Shown here in pieces: positions 1 to 11,736 of a DNA stretch of 64,000 bases (position 1 is the first letter of the stretch; each line of letters starts with the position of its first letter). The notes beneath the pieces were generated by a model that worked only from the letters and a program-made list of their open reading frames with translations, did no database searches and was not told the origin of the DNA. This stretch comes from Diplonema papillatum. Taxonomy: Eukaryota; Euglenozoa; Diplonemea; Diplonemida; Diplonemidae. The translations under genes and the position numbers were made by a program. The DNA lies in contig JAPJBO010000023.1 of the NCBI GenBank assembly GCA_030068145.1, forward strand, positions 496,001-560,000. Direction: 5' to 3'.

Positions 1-2063
1 TAGGAGAAGGAGTCGTGCATGATGCAGCGGTCCTGGGTAATTCGCGCCTCCTGCAACATGACTTGAGACATGCCCTGCGTTTGCGGGAAATGGCGCGACT
101 GGCGACAAGGAGGGGAAATGACTATGGAGGCGTCCAGGGCGGAGTCGATTTCGCAGCAACGAGGCACGTTCTGGAAATGCGGAACTCACCACTCACCGCG
201 TACCAGGCCGGTCTGCTGAGATCGGTAATCGCAGGAGCCACGCCGGTCACGGGACGAACAGGACTAAACGCAAGCGAGTGCCCTTACTGTGACACACAGG
301 TCCCGGAGACGGTGGAACACCTGTTTTGGGAATGCCCCGCCTGGGAGACAATACGCTCAAAGTACGGGGAGCTAAGAACCGTGCAACACAGGTGGCCGCC
401 ATGCTTACGGTTGTGCGGGGTGGCTCCCGCTTTCCACGACCCGAATCTCTTACCCACCGAACAGGGAAAGAGGCTTCAGCTGCTTGAGAAACTGCACTTT
501 TACTTCGTGGAGGTGCTGTCTGCACGTCAAGGGGCAGATGACATGCTGGACAGGTCTACACGGCACCACCGAACGCTTGAGTATCCGCGACGATGGAAAC
601 CAGCAGAACCACACAAACTGGCTGTGCCGGACGTTGCGCCTTCGGCAGTACTCACCCAGTGGAAGTACGGCCCGGAGATGTGGATGGCGTTCACGGATTG
701 GCTGAGGGAATTGAAATGGGCGCCGCCGGGGCACGAACTCGGGGTAAGCTTTGTGGAGTTGGCGGTGGACTTCGAGTTGCGCACCGGACGCCGCCTCCCA
801 ACGCTCAAAAGTAGATACTACACGGCGGTGCCACAACACACGAAGAAGGCCACAACAGCACGACAGACTCTGCCAGAAGACGCCGCAGCTAGTTGCGATG
901 TTGCAATCTACTTTGACGGAGGAGCGAGGGCCAACGGGACTGCCTTTGCCGTGGCGGGCGCAGGAGCGGTACTGTACAAGGAGGGCGTCAAGTACGCACA
1001 AATAGTGCTCCCGCTGCCAAACGTGCGCAGTAACAACGTGGCCGAGTACGAGGGATTTCTCGCGGGGCTGCAGCTCCTGGAGGATGCTGAAGGAACGGAA
1101 GGAGCGCAGTGTGTAATTCGCGGAGACTCGGCGCTGGTAGTCGGGCAAACCACGCGGCAATTGGCGTGTTCAGAAGACTTGAAGCCATTGCTGACGCGAG
1201 CGGTGGCAAAAATAGTGGCCCTGCGACAGCGGCTTTCCCTGCGGGTAGAACACGTGAAGCGCGAGCAAAACACCGATGCGGATGCTCTGAGCAACGCGGC
1301 AATGGACCTCGTGCAAGGCCAACGACCAACGCGGGAGCAGCAGGAAGCGGAGCTGCAGTCCTTCCGTGCCTCCGCACTCGGAAAAGCGATGAGCCTAATT
1401 GAGTTAGGCTCAGCATTCAAGAAGGTAACTGGACGACAGTGGTTCAGTGGCCACGAAGCAACAACAACGATCTTAACTGCCGTCGGAGGATCAGTTGTAA
1501 GGGGAGCGTCGCGGCGGGCGCAACTTTCGGATGAGACGGACGAGGTGATCCTAGGCATACGGGAACATGTGCAGAAGATGGGCACAGCGCAGGCGGAGAC
1601 CAACTTGTACCCGCAGCACCTGACGTGGGCGGCAACCTATCTGCCGGAGAAAGCCTACCCTGCAGGATGGGAACAAGGAAAGACTAACTGGAAACAGAGA
1701 GTGGAGATGGTAGAGAGAGTAACAGGCGCTGGACCTCGCAGAGGGTCACCACCCAAGAAGGCACCGGAAGACGCGGTGAACACATCCCGCCCTGGAGAAA
1801 TATGTGTGCAACACCGGAAACCACGCTGCAAGGACTGTACAAAGAAGCGTTTGCCGGCGGAAACCTGTTGCCGGTTCAAACAGCACCACCGTGAGGGGGA
1901 CGGCCTGCGACCACGAATGCTCTTCTGCCCTGCCCACAGATTGGGACGCTGCGGTGATTGCGCAGCGGGCGGCCTGGAGATCGTGCATTGCTGCCAAAGG
2001 CATCACCCACAGAAAAACACAGACCCCCACGCACAGCCTGGGGGAGCATCTGCAGTAACGTGA
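1..2063 (+). CDS. retroelement polyprotein, C-terminal part with zinc knuckle and RNase H (partial)
   Basis: The frame is open to the left edge, so the start lies outside the window; the stop is at 2061-2063. In order I see a CCHC-like knuckle of the type found after LINE reverse transcriptases (about residues 90-112, CPYC...HLFWEC), then an RNase H type I domain (about 295-435) with the four acidic residues expected for catalysis (YFDGGARANG, NNVAEYEG, RGDSALVV, NTDADALS), and finally a Cys/His-rich tail (about 585-670) with repeated CxxH and CxxC pairs. No reverse transcriptase is visible in this part. RNase H here would remove RNA from the RNA/cDNA hybrid during retrotransposition. The knuckle-before-RNase H order differs from the LINEs at 38.8-42.4 kb, so this is another family. 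It lies antisense in what is probably an intron of the FAD gene at 2.4-5.2 kb. I am confident of the RNase H and less sure of the element class. Confidence 0.8.
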   Translation, partial: GEGVVHDAAVLGNSRLLQHDLRHALRLREMARLATRRGNDYGGVQGGVDFAATRHVLEMRNSPLTAYQAGLLRSVIAGATPVTGRTGLNASECPYCDTQVPETVEHLFWECPAWETIRSKYGELRTVQHRWPPCLRLCGVAPAFHDPNLLPTEQGKRLQLLEKLHFYFVEVLSARQGADDMLDRSTRHHRTLEYPRRWKPAEPHKLAVPDVAPSAVLTQWKYGPEMWMAFTDWLRELKWAPPGHELGVSFVELAVDFELRTGRRLPTLKSRYYTAVPQHTKKATTARQTLPEDAAASCDVAIYFDGGARANGTAFAVAGAGAVLYKEGVKYAQIVLPLPNVRSNNVAEYEGFLAGLQLLEDAEGTEGAQCVIRGDSALVVGQTTRQLACSEDLKPLLTRAVAKIVALRQRLSLRVEHVKREQNTDADALSNAAMDLVQGQRPTREQQEAELQSFRASALGKAMSLIELGSAFKKVTGRQWFSGHEATTTILTAVGGSVVRGASRRAQLSDETDEVILGIREHVQKMGTAQAETNLYPQHLTWAATYLPEKAYPAGWEQGKTNWKQRVEMVERVTGAGPRRGSPPKKAPEDAVNTSRPGEICVQHRKPRCKDCTKKRLPAETCCRFKQHHREGDGLRPRMLFCPAHRLGRCGDCAAGGLEIVHCCQRHHPQKNTDPHAQPGGASAVT

Positions 2064-2399
2064 AACCGGAAGAAGCGTGGACGTCTCTCGAACAGGAAGG
2101 CACCACGTTAAAACGGGTCCGCAACACACACACACACACACACAAACCCACACACCGCTGTTTGTACTCCCCCTTCCCCCTTTCCCGTGTGCCCGCCCAT
2201 GCGGCCCTCTTCTCCTTGTGTTGCCGGCCGGCCGCTTTTCCTCGATAACGGTGCTTTATCCTTTCTCCGCCTTTTAGTCCTGAGTTCTCCCACTGCGAAC
2301 TATGCCACAAGCGGGCCAGAAGCTCGAAAGACCAGAAACGGAAAGAAAGGGACTCCACACAAACAACAAACGCACAAACACACACACACACACACACAC
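2064..2399 (-). other. probable intron start of the FAD-protein gene, with two CA/TG microsatellites
   Basis: No coding sequence is supported here. CA runs lie at 2124-2144 and 2379-2399. Read on the minus strand, the second run is a GT repeat that begins exactly where the coding sequence of the neighbouring gene stops making sense, so the GTGTGT could itself supply the 5' splice site. I could not find a convincing 3' splice site before the left edge of the window. Confidence 0.5.
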
Positions 2400-5207
2400 C
2401 GGTTGGCCGTCCGTTTTGAACACGTCGATCACGAAGGCGCCCTTTTTCGGGTGGGTGCCCGGCCTGAGGACGCGGAACACGCGCACGACTTCGGGGATGA
2501 GGGCGAGGTTCTGGATGACGATGAGGGCCGACGACCCGCCGCCGAACACGGCGACGGTGGCGCCGCCCGGCCTGGGCGGGAGCACGCCCACCGCGAGCAG
2601 GCGGGTCCGGAGGGACGTGAAGTCGAGCGCGTCCTCGACGGCGACCGCCGGCACGCGCAGCGCGGTGTGCACCGCGAGCGAACGAGGGGCCGCGCCGAGC
2701 GCGAGCACGACGCCGTCGGTCACGAAGACCGGCTCCGGCCACGTGCTGATCCGCAGCTTCCACGCGAAGTCCGCCGAAGGCGGCGGGTACCGCACTTTGA
2801 CCAGCGACACCACCCGCCCGGCCACCGACGGGACCGCCGACCGCACCGCGTCCGACACCTCGCGCAGGGCGTCGCCGAAGAGCGACAGCCGGCAATGCCG
2901 GTGGTCTGCCCGCCGGAGGGCGCGCAGCGCTGCACCCCCGGCGCCGGCCGTCTGCCGCGGGAACGAGAACTCGTCGGAGAACGCGGAGAAGTGCCGGCAG
3001 CTCTGGGTGCTGCGGACCGAGCGGTACCGCGCGATGCGGCCGCCGGCGAAGCCGCCGGCGTCGACCCACAGCACCGCCGCCTCGGCGCCGGGCGGCCGCC
3101 GCGCGAGCACGCGCGCGAGGCCGTTGACGCCCGACGGGCCGCCGCCGACGACGGCCCACCGGAACACGAGGCCGCGCCGCTCGAACCCGAACGCGTCGTA
3201 CCCGGCCGCCGGCACGTCCTGGTGCACGAGGACACCCGGATGCACCGGCGGCGCCGCGTCAGCCGGCTCGAAGCAGTCCGGCGCGGCGCCGGGCTCGGCG
3301 GCGAAGCACGCCGCAGACGCGCCGTCCGCCAGCTGCAGCAGCCCCGCGCTGCCGGCGGCCGCCGGCAGCGCGAGCGCCGCGACGAAGTGCCCGTCGCTTG
3401 CCGCGTCGGGGTCGGCCGGCCCGGCCGGCTTCGCGACGTTGATGCGCCAGTGCCGCCGCGGGCCCAGCGTCACCCGCAGCGACGTCGCGTTCAGCACCGC
3501 CACCGCGTCCGGCCGGTCCGCCCCGGGGCGCCCGAAGCACCGGCCGAAGGCCCGGGCCACAGCGCGCTCGAGCGCCGCCGACCCCTGGATGAAGAACGCG
3601 CCGCCGTGCAGTGTCACAACCAGCTCCGCGCCGCCCTTCACCAGAGCCGAGTACCGCAGGACGGTTCCGCCTCCTGCCCCTTCGCCGGCACCCTCTCCCC
3701 CCACGACGCGGACACGTGCCGACGGCGTGACGGTGTCGGCGATGGCGAGCGCCGCCGCGAACCGTAGGGGCTCGTCGCCCGCTGCCGCGTGGGCGGCGTG
3801 GCGGCGAAGGTGCGTCGTGGGCAGCGGGGCGAGCTGCACGACGCGGTCCCCGCGTTGGTTCACCGCCGCGGGCCGCGGCGCGAGGACGACCGTCGCGCAC
3901 GACGGGCAGTCGAAGGAGACGGCGTCCCGCCACGGCGGCGGCGGGGCGCCGAGGGCTTCGGCGAAGATCCGCCGGATATCGACCACCGCCGGGCCGGCCG
4001 CGTCGCCCGCGGGGAAGCTCCAGCCGTCGGTGATGAAGAGCCGCGCGGTAGCGCCGCCGCCGGCGACGATCGAGTCGCTGAGGCCGTCGGCGACGGCGGC
4101 GCCGCCGAGCGCGACGGTCGCCGGCTCGTCGCCCTGCCGCACGGCGAGGAACGTCCGCTTCCAGCCCGGCGGGTGCTCCGCCAGCGGGACGCCGGACACC
4201 TTGTAGCAGGTCACCGGCAGCTCGAGCGGCAGGGCCCAGTACCCCCTCTCGACGGTGCCGCCCCTGCGGGCGAGGTGCCGCACGAGCCCGGGGCGCGGCT
4301 GCGGGAACACGTCGACGGCAGTCCGCTCGTCGGTCTGCGACTGCCGCCACAGGTCTACCGAGTGCGGCGCCGGCGGGCCCAGCTGCTCGTCCAGCATCGC
4401 CTTGAGGTCCCGGTCGCACGCGGTGCGCGGCAGCCCCGCGGCGGCCTGCTCCGTGTAGCTGTCGGTGTCGTCGTACCCGCCGGCGTCGACGGCGAACCGG
4501 AAGCACCCTTCGTCGCCGGAGGCGGCGAAGGTCAGCTGCGCGGTGCCTGCGACGAGCTCCTCGATGGCCGGCGGGCGCCCGTCGCGCGTGCTGACCTCAA
4601 GCTCGTACCCGCCGCGCTCGAGCACCCCGCGGCACCTGTCCGACACCTCGACCGGAACCGCGTACGGCCACCCCGACCCCGGCGCCGTGTCAGCCGACGT
4701 GTGCCTGATCTCGGTCAGGATCCCCCGCGTCGTGTTGTACGCCACGCAAGGCACGTACATCGCCCCGCGGCAGACGGGCAGCCGCGAGAAGGGGTCGACC
4801 CTCAGGGCACGGGCGCGCGGCGCCCTCCGTTTGGGCGGCGGGATGACGGTGTCCAGGTCCGGGGGGCGCTGCGCCCCGCCAGCGGGCCTCGTCGGGCCGC
4901 GGGGCGCCGCCGGCGGGTTGGTGAGCCGGTTCCTAGCGTAGCGGGCGGCGACCTCGCGCTCGCGCTGGACCTTGCGCGCGACGGAGTTGCCCTGCCGCCG
5001 AGCGTGCCGCTGCTCGTGCAGCCGCGCCTGCAGCGCGCCGATGCCTTCGCCGTGCCGGGCGAGCCCCTGCAGCGTCATCGACGCCGCCAGCCCGAGCGCG
5101 AGCGCGAGCACCGCCGCCGACACGACGACCATCCGGAACACCGACCGGCCCCACGCCGCCGGTTTCCGGCCGCGCGACATCGCGTACCCTACAACTAGCC
5201 TCCGCAA
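2400..5207 (-). CDS. membrane-anchored FAD/NAD(P)-binding oxidoreductase, first visible exon
   Basis: The exon encodes about 936 residues from 5207; an internal ATG at 5180 is an alternative start. Near the N-terminus is one membrane segment (about 25-47, MVVVSAAVLALALGLAASM) after a basic stretch, fitting a signal anchor. Residues 130-680 are unrecognised, with scattered cysteines that would suit a lumenal domain. From about 685 a dinucleotide-binding fold begins (VVGGGPSGVNG), followed by a second nucleotide motif near 887 (AVFGGGSSA), the arrangement of flavin monooxygenases and related FAD-dependent enzymes. The exon ends in phase 0 after FKTDGQP at 2400, where a GT repeat starts. The rest of the catalytic domain must lie on exons to the left, outside the window. 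GC content is very high and long antisense frames exist. The oxidoreductase call is firm at fold level; the substrate is unknown. Confidence 0.75.
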
Positions 5208-5249
5208 CGAGGACTAGCTCCCATCTCCCCCCCTGACTGCCCTTGTGTT

Positions 5250-5705
5250 GCCGACGATCAACCGGGTTGATGCACAGTCCTTTTTTTTTTTGTGTATAAG
5301 CACCTGCCTTGTAGGATATACTTTGAGGAGACTGCCAGTTGCGAATCTCGAAAGTGAGGTGAATGTGCTGTAGCAACCAAAAAGCAGCGCACCCGCAAGG
5401 GACGCACCCAGCAGCGCACCTGCGACCGAGGCACCAACAATGGAGGTACCCAGCAACCGAAGCAGGTACCCAGCAACGGGTACCCAACAGCTCGCCAGCC
5501 GCTTTGTAGAAGGTATTGTTTTCTTCCCATCCAGCCTCCGTCGAAATGACGCACACTTTGTGTTTCGGGCGATTACGTCGCTCAGTCGGTTGCTGTGCCG
5601 ACGTTCTTTTGATTGTTGTTTGGAGGTACCCTGTATTTTGGGCTGCCGTTTTGTGGTGCCGACAATCAACTGGGGTTGATGTGCAGTCTGGTGTCTTTTT
5701 TTTTC
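5250..5705. repeat. duplicated hairpin motif followed by T-runs
   Basis: Two related ~43-bp segments, 5250-5292 and 5659-5705, each contain an inverted repeat of ATCAAC / GTTGAT (seven base pairs around one base in the first copy), then a GCACAG- or GTGCAG-type sequence and a run of nine or more T. On the minus strand each reads as an A-run followed by a hairpin. They could be degenerate ends of a retroposed sequence; the function is unknown. Confidence 0.45.
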
Positions 5706-6522
5706 GACGTTTCTTGGTATCCTTCCTTTGGGTGGTGGTTCTGCTTCCAATCCGTTCTCTTTTCCTTTTCCGTTCGCTAATTTTCTTGCTTATTTGATAC
5801 TAATGATGCTGCCCACAAAAAAATAACTATAACGCGCCAGACTCGGATCGACCGTCCCCTGCTCTGCATCTCCTGGGTGGAAGCATGGCTGACCACCGGG
5901 AGGCGTCGGCACGAATCAACTTGAACCAAAACCCGGGCTCACCGGTGCCGCTCAACGCCGAAGACACTTCTCATTTCAAAGAGAGCTGAGCCAGAGCCAT
6001 TTGTACATTCCGTTGTCCAATCCACCATCCCAGTATCGATCCAGCAACATCACATTGCGGTGTCCCAACCCGTCCGCCTCTCATCATTTGGGCGCGTGCC
6101 CGCGAAAAGCGACTTGCGGCGCCCGCCAATTATCTCCAGCTTCAGCTCCAGCTTCCGAGGCTGGTCCCACCGTGCTGGGCCCGCTCCGCATCCCGGCAGA
6201 CAACGATTGGGCCGACGTCGTCCCGAATTCTCCCCAATTGTCACTTCTTTCCTTTCCCCGTTTCGCCCTGGCGAAACCCCCCCGGTCGGGTACCCAATCT
6301 TCCCCCCGGTTACCGGCTGTACATCCGTGCTCCTGTTCCATTGCCCCGAGCTCTGCGATTTTGTCCCCTTGCTTCTCGCCCGCTGCCTCTCGGGTCCCGG
6401 GTGCTGAAAACATAAAAGGAAAGCGGTCGGTCCGTTTCATCGGGACGTGGGTAATTGAAGTGTCGAACAAATGCTTCTAAAACAAAAACAAAAAGCACTC
6501 TCACCAGGGCATTAGCTTCCCA

Positions 6523-6554
6523 TTCCAAATTCCGTCAGCTGACGGAATTTGGAA
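6523..6554. repeat. 32-bp perfect palindrome
   Basis: The 32 bases are their own reverse complement with no spacer (centre 6538/6539, core CCGTCAGCTGACGG). One half-site (GACGGAATTTGGAA) recurs at about 7124-7137. The palindrome lies between A/T-rich stretches in a gene-poor spacer. Confidence 0.85.
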
Positions 6555-7194
6555 ATCCGGGCGGCTCAAAAAATAAATAAAAAAAGTGCAAAAAACGACC
6601 TTCAATGAAAAAAGTCGTGGGGGTCCGGTGGAGGCGTGGGTTAGGCCAGCTGTGCCAGCTGGCTGGCGATCAGGGGCTGGCCATCGGTGGGTCGCCGCTG
6701 GGCATGGTGGGCTGGCTGGCAGAAATTTGGGGCTGCTGTGGGTGCCGAGTGAGAGAGTCGAAGCTCAGAAGCAGCCCGGAATTCTTGACAGATTCTCTCC
6801 GAGTTGACACAAGTGCCTTGTTCCGTGTGATCTCCGGTCTGCATCTACTCATGCCAATGATTTACCAGCACACAGTATCTGAGTGGTGGATGAATTTGAA
6901 ATGGGCTGTTGGCTTCAGGAGTGTGCACCAGGGGCAGGCGAGGGTCACACAGATGGCAAACAGTGCCACCAGTACGTTGGTCGATATGTTTAATTTCTCC
7001 ACCTGAATGTACCGTACCGTTTGCCGGGGGGCGGAGCCCCCCGGACCCCCCCTTTTGGAAGGTTCGGGTGGTCTGGACGGAGGCTTCTCGATTTCAGAGC
7101 GGAAAAAGCAAATTGGCTATTGAGACGGAATTTGGAAAACTGAGGAAAAACGAAGCTAATAGCCTGACTCTCACACACAGGGATTATCCTGTAT

Positions 7195-7300
7195 GGTTAA
7201 AAAATTTTTTTTTCACCAAAAAAAAAAAAAATTCTGAAAACAGGCCGGTGAAAAAAGATTTTTTAACCATGGGGATTTCTGGTGAAAACTTTTTGGCAAG
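7195..7300. repeat. A/T-rich inverted repeat and dispersed repeat copy 1
   Basis: Arms at 7195-7217 and 7246-7267 (GGTTAAAAAAT...CACC against GGTGAAAAAAG...AACC) can pair around a ~28-nt loop. The segment 7236-7300 resembles 20429-20490 at roughly 80 percent by eye, starting AAAACAGGCCGGT and ending in TTTCTGGTGAA plus a T-run. A shorter relative is at 7881-7915. Confidence 0.6.
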
Positions 7301-8724
7301 GGACCCAGGCTACAGGCTCAGATCCTGGAGTCGTAGTTGCTGTTTTGTGTACAGCCTGCCAGCGATGTGGTCCAGAAATATCTCTGGGGCCATGAGGGGC
7401 GTTGGGATTAGCGTGTTGGGGGGCGCCTGTCGTGAGCAGCTTCGCCCTGCCTCGATTCGTTGAAAGGCGTTGAGGCCATCATGCCGTAGTGCCGTAGTGC
7501 CCACTGGGACTGACAAGTGAAGGCTACAACTAAGTGGAGAAGCAGCAGCCAGATTGTGTTTTCCATCACACCCAGTAATCAGTCACTGGAGGATCGTTTG
7601 CTATCCTGAAGCTCACAGGCCTGAAAGGATTTTGAAACTAAAAGAGATGTCGCTCACCGCATTTGGTTTTAGTGGTGGTGCCACTGGCCCTGATGACAAT
7701 ACATTGCAGTACGACTACAGCAACTGGAAGGGACCGAAGTCGGAGAAACAGGCTCTCCTGAGAGGTGTCCAGCAGGGAACCGGGACGAACAGGTTGAAAG
7801 GCGCAGCTCTTTGGGACGCTGCTTGCTTCAGAAATCCCAGCTTTCCCACACGCAGCGTGGGAAAAAATTTTTCTGGCCATATCAAAGATTTTTTAACCGG
7901 GATTTTTCAGAATTTCGGGGATTAGAATAACCCCTGCTCACACAAGAAAAAAAAAACGTGGCGTGGCGAGGCTGCCTCGTTCGAAAGCGTTCCGAAACGC
8001 TGTGGCGCGAAATGCGAGGGGAGGAGGAGTGGAAATACGCTCGGGGCTGGCACGATGCGCCCTCGCCCTCGCCAGTGCTGGTGCCGGCTAGCGGGCCCGC
8101 ATATCACCGGTATGACACACGCAGAGACTTGCTGCTGGTTCGTTTATTCGTTTATACTTCTTTCGTTAGCTAGTGGTTGCATAGGTTGGGGGAGTTGCAG
8201 ACTCAGCGCGGAACTTGAGTGTCTGCAGACAGGACAGCGGTGTGAGTATGGTTTGTCAGGCGGCTACACAGCCAGGCCCCCCCCGCGCTGGAGGGGTGGC
8301 CTGTCTTTCTGCCGGCCTATTTTTAGTGGCCGAACTCGTTTTCGTTTCGTTGCCTTCAAGACTGCTTTGTCGTTTCAGGAGTTGTCGGCCTCCGATTGAC
8401 AGTGGAGGCCAGCCGGGGGGGAGGGCCTTGGCGTCCGGGTGAAGCGGAGCTCAGATGGCATTTCTTCGCCGCCGCTAAAGCACACAGACCTCGATGGGCG
8501 TTTCAGGCATGCGGGATGGATTTTCGCCAGCAGGCTGCCATTCTTCGTGTGGGGGCCTCTATTTCTTACAGTCCCCTCCAAGTGCACACGTCGCTCTTCC
8601 CACGAAGCGCGACCTCAAAACTCGACAGAAGGGCACGTGGATCCCAGCTGCGAAGGGCTGCTTCACGAGCCCGGCAGGACAACCAAGAGAGCGTCTCGAC
8701 AACGATCGTCTCCTGCTCTGATCC

Positions 8725-9691
<967 letters not shown>

Positions 9692-10111
9692 TTCCTCCGG
9701 GTCCCTTGCTCCCAGCTCTACCTCACTTGCTACCCACCTCTTTTTCCGACACGACTAGTATCGAGACTAGCCGACCTGAGAGAGTAGTTTTCGGGGGTTT
9801 CAGATGGCTGCTTAAGGTTCGTCAGCTCTCTTCGTCTTTTCCGAGTTCGACGGGGGCGTCTGGCGCGGTTGCCACCCTTTAATTTCACTCGCGCGCAGCG
9901 ACATGCTCGGGACTCACTGACCGGTTTGATATATTCTCTTCGCGACGTTTCCAGAGGTGGACACTTCATTGAAGGGACAAACCACCAGAATGCACTCGGA
10001 GAAGCCAGGTGGCTTCAGTGCTGCCATCTTCCGTCGCATCACCTTCGCACGACCGGTTGCCGCCTTCACTTTACCTTGCTCGCTTCCATTCGACTACATG
10101 CAGAAATAACG
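9692..10111. other. spacer between small membrane protein gene and ADH array
   Basis: I see no supported gene here. It should hold the 5' untranslated region of the small membrane protein and the 3' flank of the first ADH unit. The tandem ADH unit starts close to 10112. Confidence 0.5.
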
Positions 10112-10546
10112 ACCTTATACAGAAAGGGTGGACAACAAGAACTGTGGTACTACGCCAGGCACACTTTCGGCACGTGTTGGAGGGCTACCCTCGAAACACG
10201 GCACAGTGACCACAGCATCTTTCCTAGGCTAGTAAACGTGAGGCGATGGTCTACCCGCGAAGCCAAGGTGGCGTGTGCAGGCAGACCGAGAGAGGAACAG
10301 GGCAATTTCCCAACTTTTTCAGAGGCAGGGGGGTGGTGGGTATGTTTGAACCCGGTGGGTGTCGACACGACGACCGCCAACAACTTGGCTTTCGCTTAAT
10401 GCACCAACCGTGCAGTAGTCACTGGGATGACCAGTCGTGTGACAAGTTCCACATCCGAATTTGGGACGAGAGGTCTCTAGTCGTCAAAGTTTCCGAAGAC
10501 TCCCTTTGGACAGCTACACCGTTGCCATCCAGGGTATGGGGAAGAC

Positions 10547-10571
10547 CAGGGCCCCTTTTTTGGGGCCCCTG
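10547..10571 (-). other. GC hairpin in ADH 3' flank (copy 1 of 4)
   Basis: GGGCCCC and GGGGCCC (10549-10555 and 10562-10568) pair around a loop of six T (A on the transcript), about 110 nt downstream of the stop. The same hairpin is at about 12713, 14894 and 17058, once per unit. It could be a 3' UTR structure or processing signal. It is not a bacterial terminator, since no T-run follows on the minus strand. Confidence 0.5.
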
Positions 10572-10680
10572 CAGGATGTTGATTGTACTTTTCGTGCTGC
10601 TATGCAGAAACGAGCCCAGTCAGGGCAGGGGCTCTCGCATAATACGTTTCTTCGCGACAGGCAATCAAAAGTCACGACGG

Positions 10681-11736
10681 CTACTGTTCCTTTAGACTTT
10701 GCATGTCGATGACGAAGCGGTAGCGCACATCCGACTTTTGCATGCGGTCAAAGGCAGTGTTGATGTCCTGCATGCGGATCATCTCGCACTCGGGGAGGAT
10801 GTTCTTCTTCGCGCAGAAGTCGAGCAGCTCCTGCGTCTCCGGAATGCCTCCGATCAGCGACCCTGCAATCGACCGTCTCCCCGTCACCATCGGAGCTGTG
10901 TTGATCTCTTCCATCATTCCGATCTGGCCCACCATCACAATCGTGGCATCCACATCGAGCAACGGAAGGTAATCGTTCACGTCGTGCTTCACCGGCACTG
11001 TGTCCACAATCAAGTCAAATGATGACGCCGCCTTCTTCATCGCCTCTTCATCCTTCGAAACAAGGAAGCTGTCGGAACCCAGCGAACCTGCTTCCTTCTT
11101 CTTCGCGTCGGATCTGCTGATTACCGTCACATGAGCTCCCATCGCCGCAGCCAGCTTCACAGCCATGTGCCCAAGACCACCCAGTCCGACGACGCCAACA
11201 CGAGAGCCGGGCCCAACGTTGTACTTCCGAAGAGGCGAGTAAGTGGTCACCCCTGCACAGAGCAGCGGGGCTGCACGCTTGATGTCAAGTCCTTCCGGCA
11301 CGCGCAGGCAGAACTCTTCACGCACGACGTTGTACGTGGAGTAGCCTCCCATCGTCATGTCCCCCGTCTCGCGGTCTGGGCTGTTGTACGTCTGTGTGTT
11401 GCCTTTCCTGCAGCACTGCTCCTGCCCGCGGTGGCACTGGTCGCACGACAGACAACTGTCAACCATGCAGCCCACGGCGACGGTGTCACCCTTTTTGAAC
11501 TTCTTCACGTCCGATCCTACTTTCTCGACGCGACCCACAATCTCGTGTCCGGGTACCACCGGGTACTGTGTCGAGCCCCAGTCGTTCCTCGCCTGGTGCA
11601 AGTCTGTGTGGCATACTCCGCAGTACAATACTTCGAAAGCAACGTCGTTCTTCCTCAACGCGCGGCGCTCGAACTTCAGCTCCTTCAAAGCCTCTTCCGC
11701 GGAATGCGCAGCGTATCCAACCGTGGCGTGCGACAT
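10681..11736 (-). CDS. zinc-dependent alcohol dehydrogenase (cinnamyl-ADH type), copy 1
   Basis: 351 residues from the ATG at 11736, the usual length for the NADP-dependent medium-chain dehydrogenases of the cinnamyl alcohol/YahK group. These interconvert aldehydes and primary alcohols. Visible landmarks: catalytic-zinc residues in CGVCHTDLH and GHEIVG, the structural-zinc cysteines in CLSCDQCHRGQEQCC, and the nucleotide-binding turn VGLGGLGHMAVK. The open frame continues upstream without a stop to 12081, giving a possible 466-residue form. I chose 11736 because family homology begins there and because copy 4 starts at the same place with an unrelated upstream sequence. The leader just before the ATG is A/C-rich. 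No signal peptide is seen, so the protein is probably cytosolic. Confidence 0.93.
   Translation of the reverse strand: MSHATVGYAAHSAEEALKELKFERRALRKNDVAFEVLYCGVCHTDLHQARNDWGSTQYPVVPGHEIVGRVEKVGSDVKKFKKGDTVAVGCMVDSCLSCDQCHRGQEQCCRKGNTQTYNSPDRETGDMTMGGYSTYNVVREEFCLRVPEGLDIKRAAPLLCAGVTTYSPLRKYNVGPGSRVGVVGLGGLGHMAVKLAAAMGAHVTVISRSDAKKKEAGSLGSDSFLVSKDEEAMKKAASSFDLIVDTVPVKHDVNDYLPLLDVDATIVMVGQIGMMEEINTAPMVTGRRSIAGSLIGGIPETQELLDFCAKKNILPECEMIRMQDINTAFDRMQKSDVRYRFVIDMQSLKEQ

Larger units (their letters stand above)
5208..8724. other. gene-poor spacer
   Basis: No gene supported on either strand. Base composition drops compared with the flanking genes. It contains a duplicated hairpin motif followed by T-runs (5250-5292 and 5659-5705), short tandem copies of GGTACCCAGCAAC around 5440-5490, a 32-bp perfect palindrome (6523-6554), and A/T-rich inverted and dispersed repeats around 7.2 and 7.9 kb. 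Open frames here are short and lack recognisable domains. Confidence 0.5.

Noticed and set aside
2187-5198. Long plus-strand frames of 400-630 codons rich in Arg, Pro and Ala
   Set aside because: Antisense shadows of the GC-rich FAD-protein gene; no domains and strongly biased composition.
5831-6480. Frames around 6.0-6.5 kb on both strands as a gene
   Set aside because: Low-complexity Ser/Pro/Arg content with no splice partner or family resemblance.
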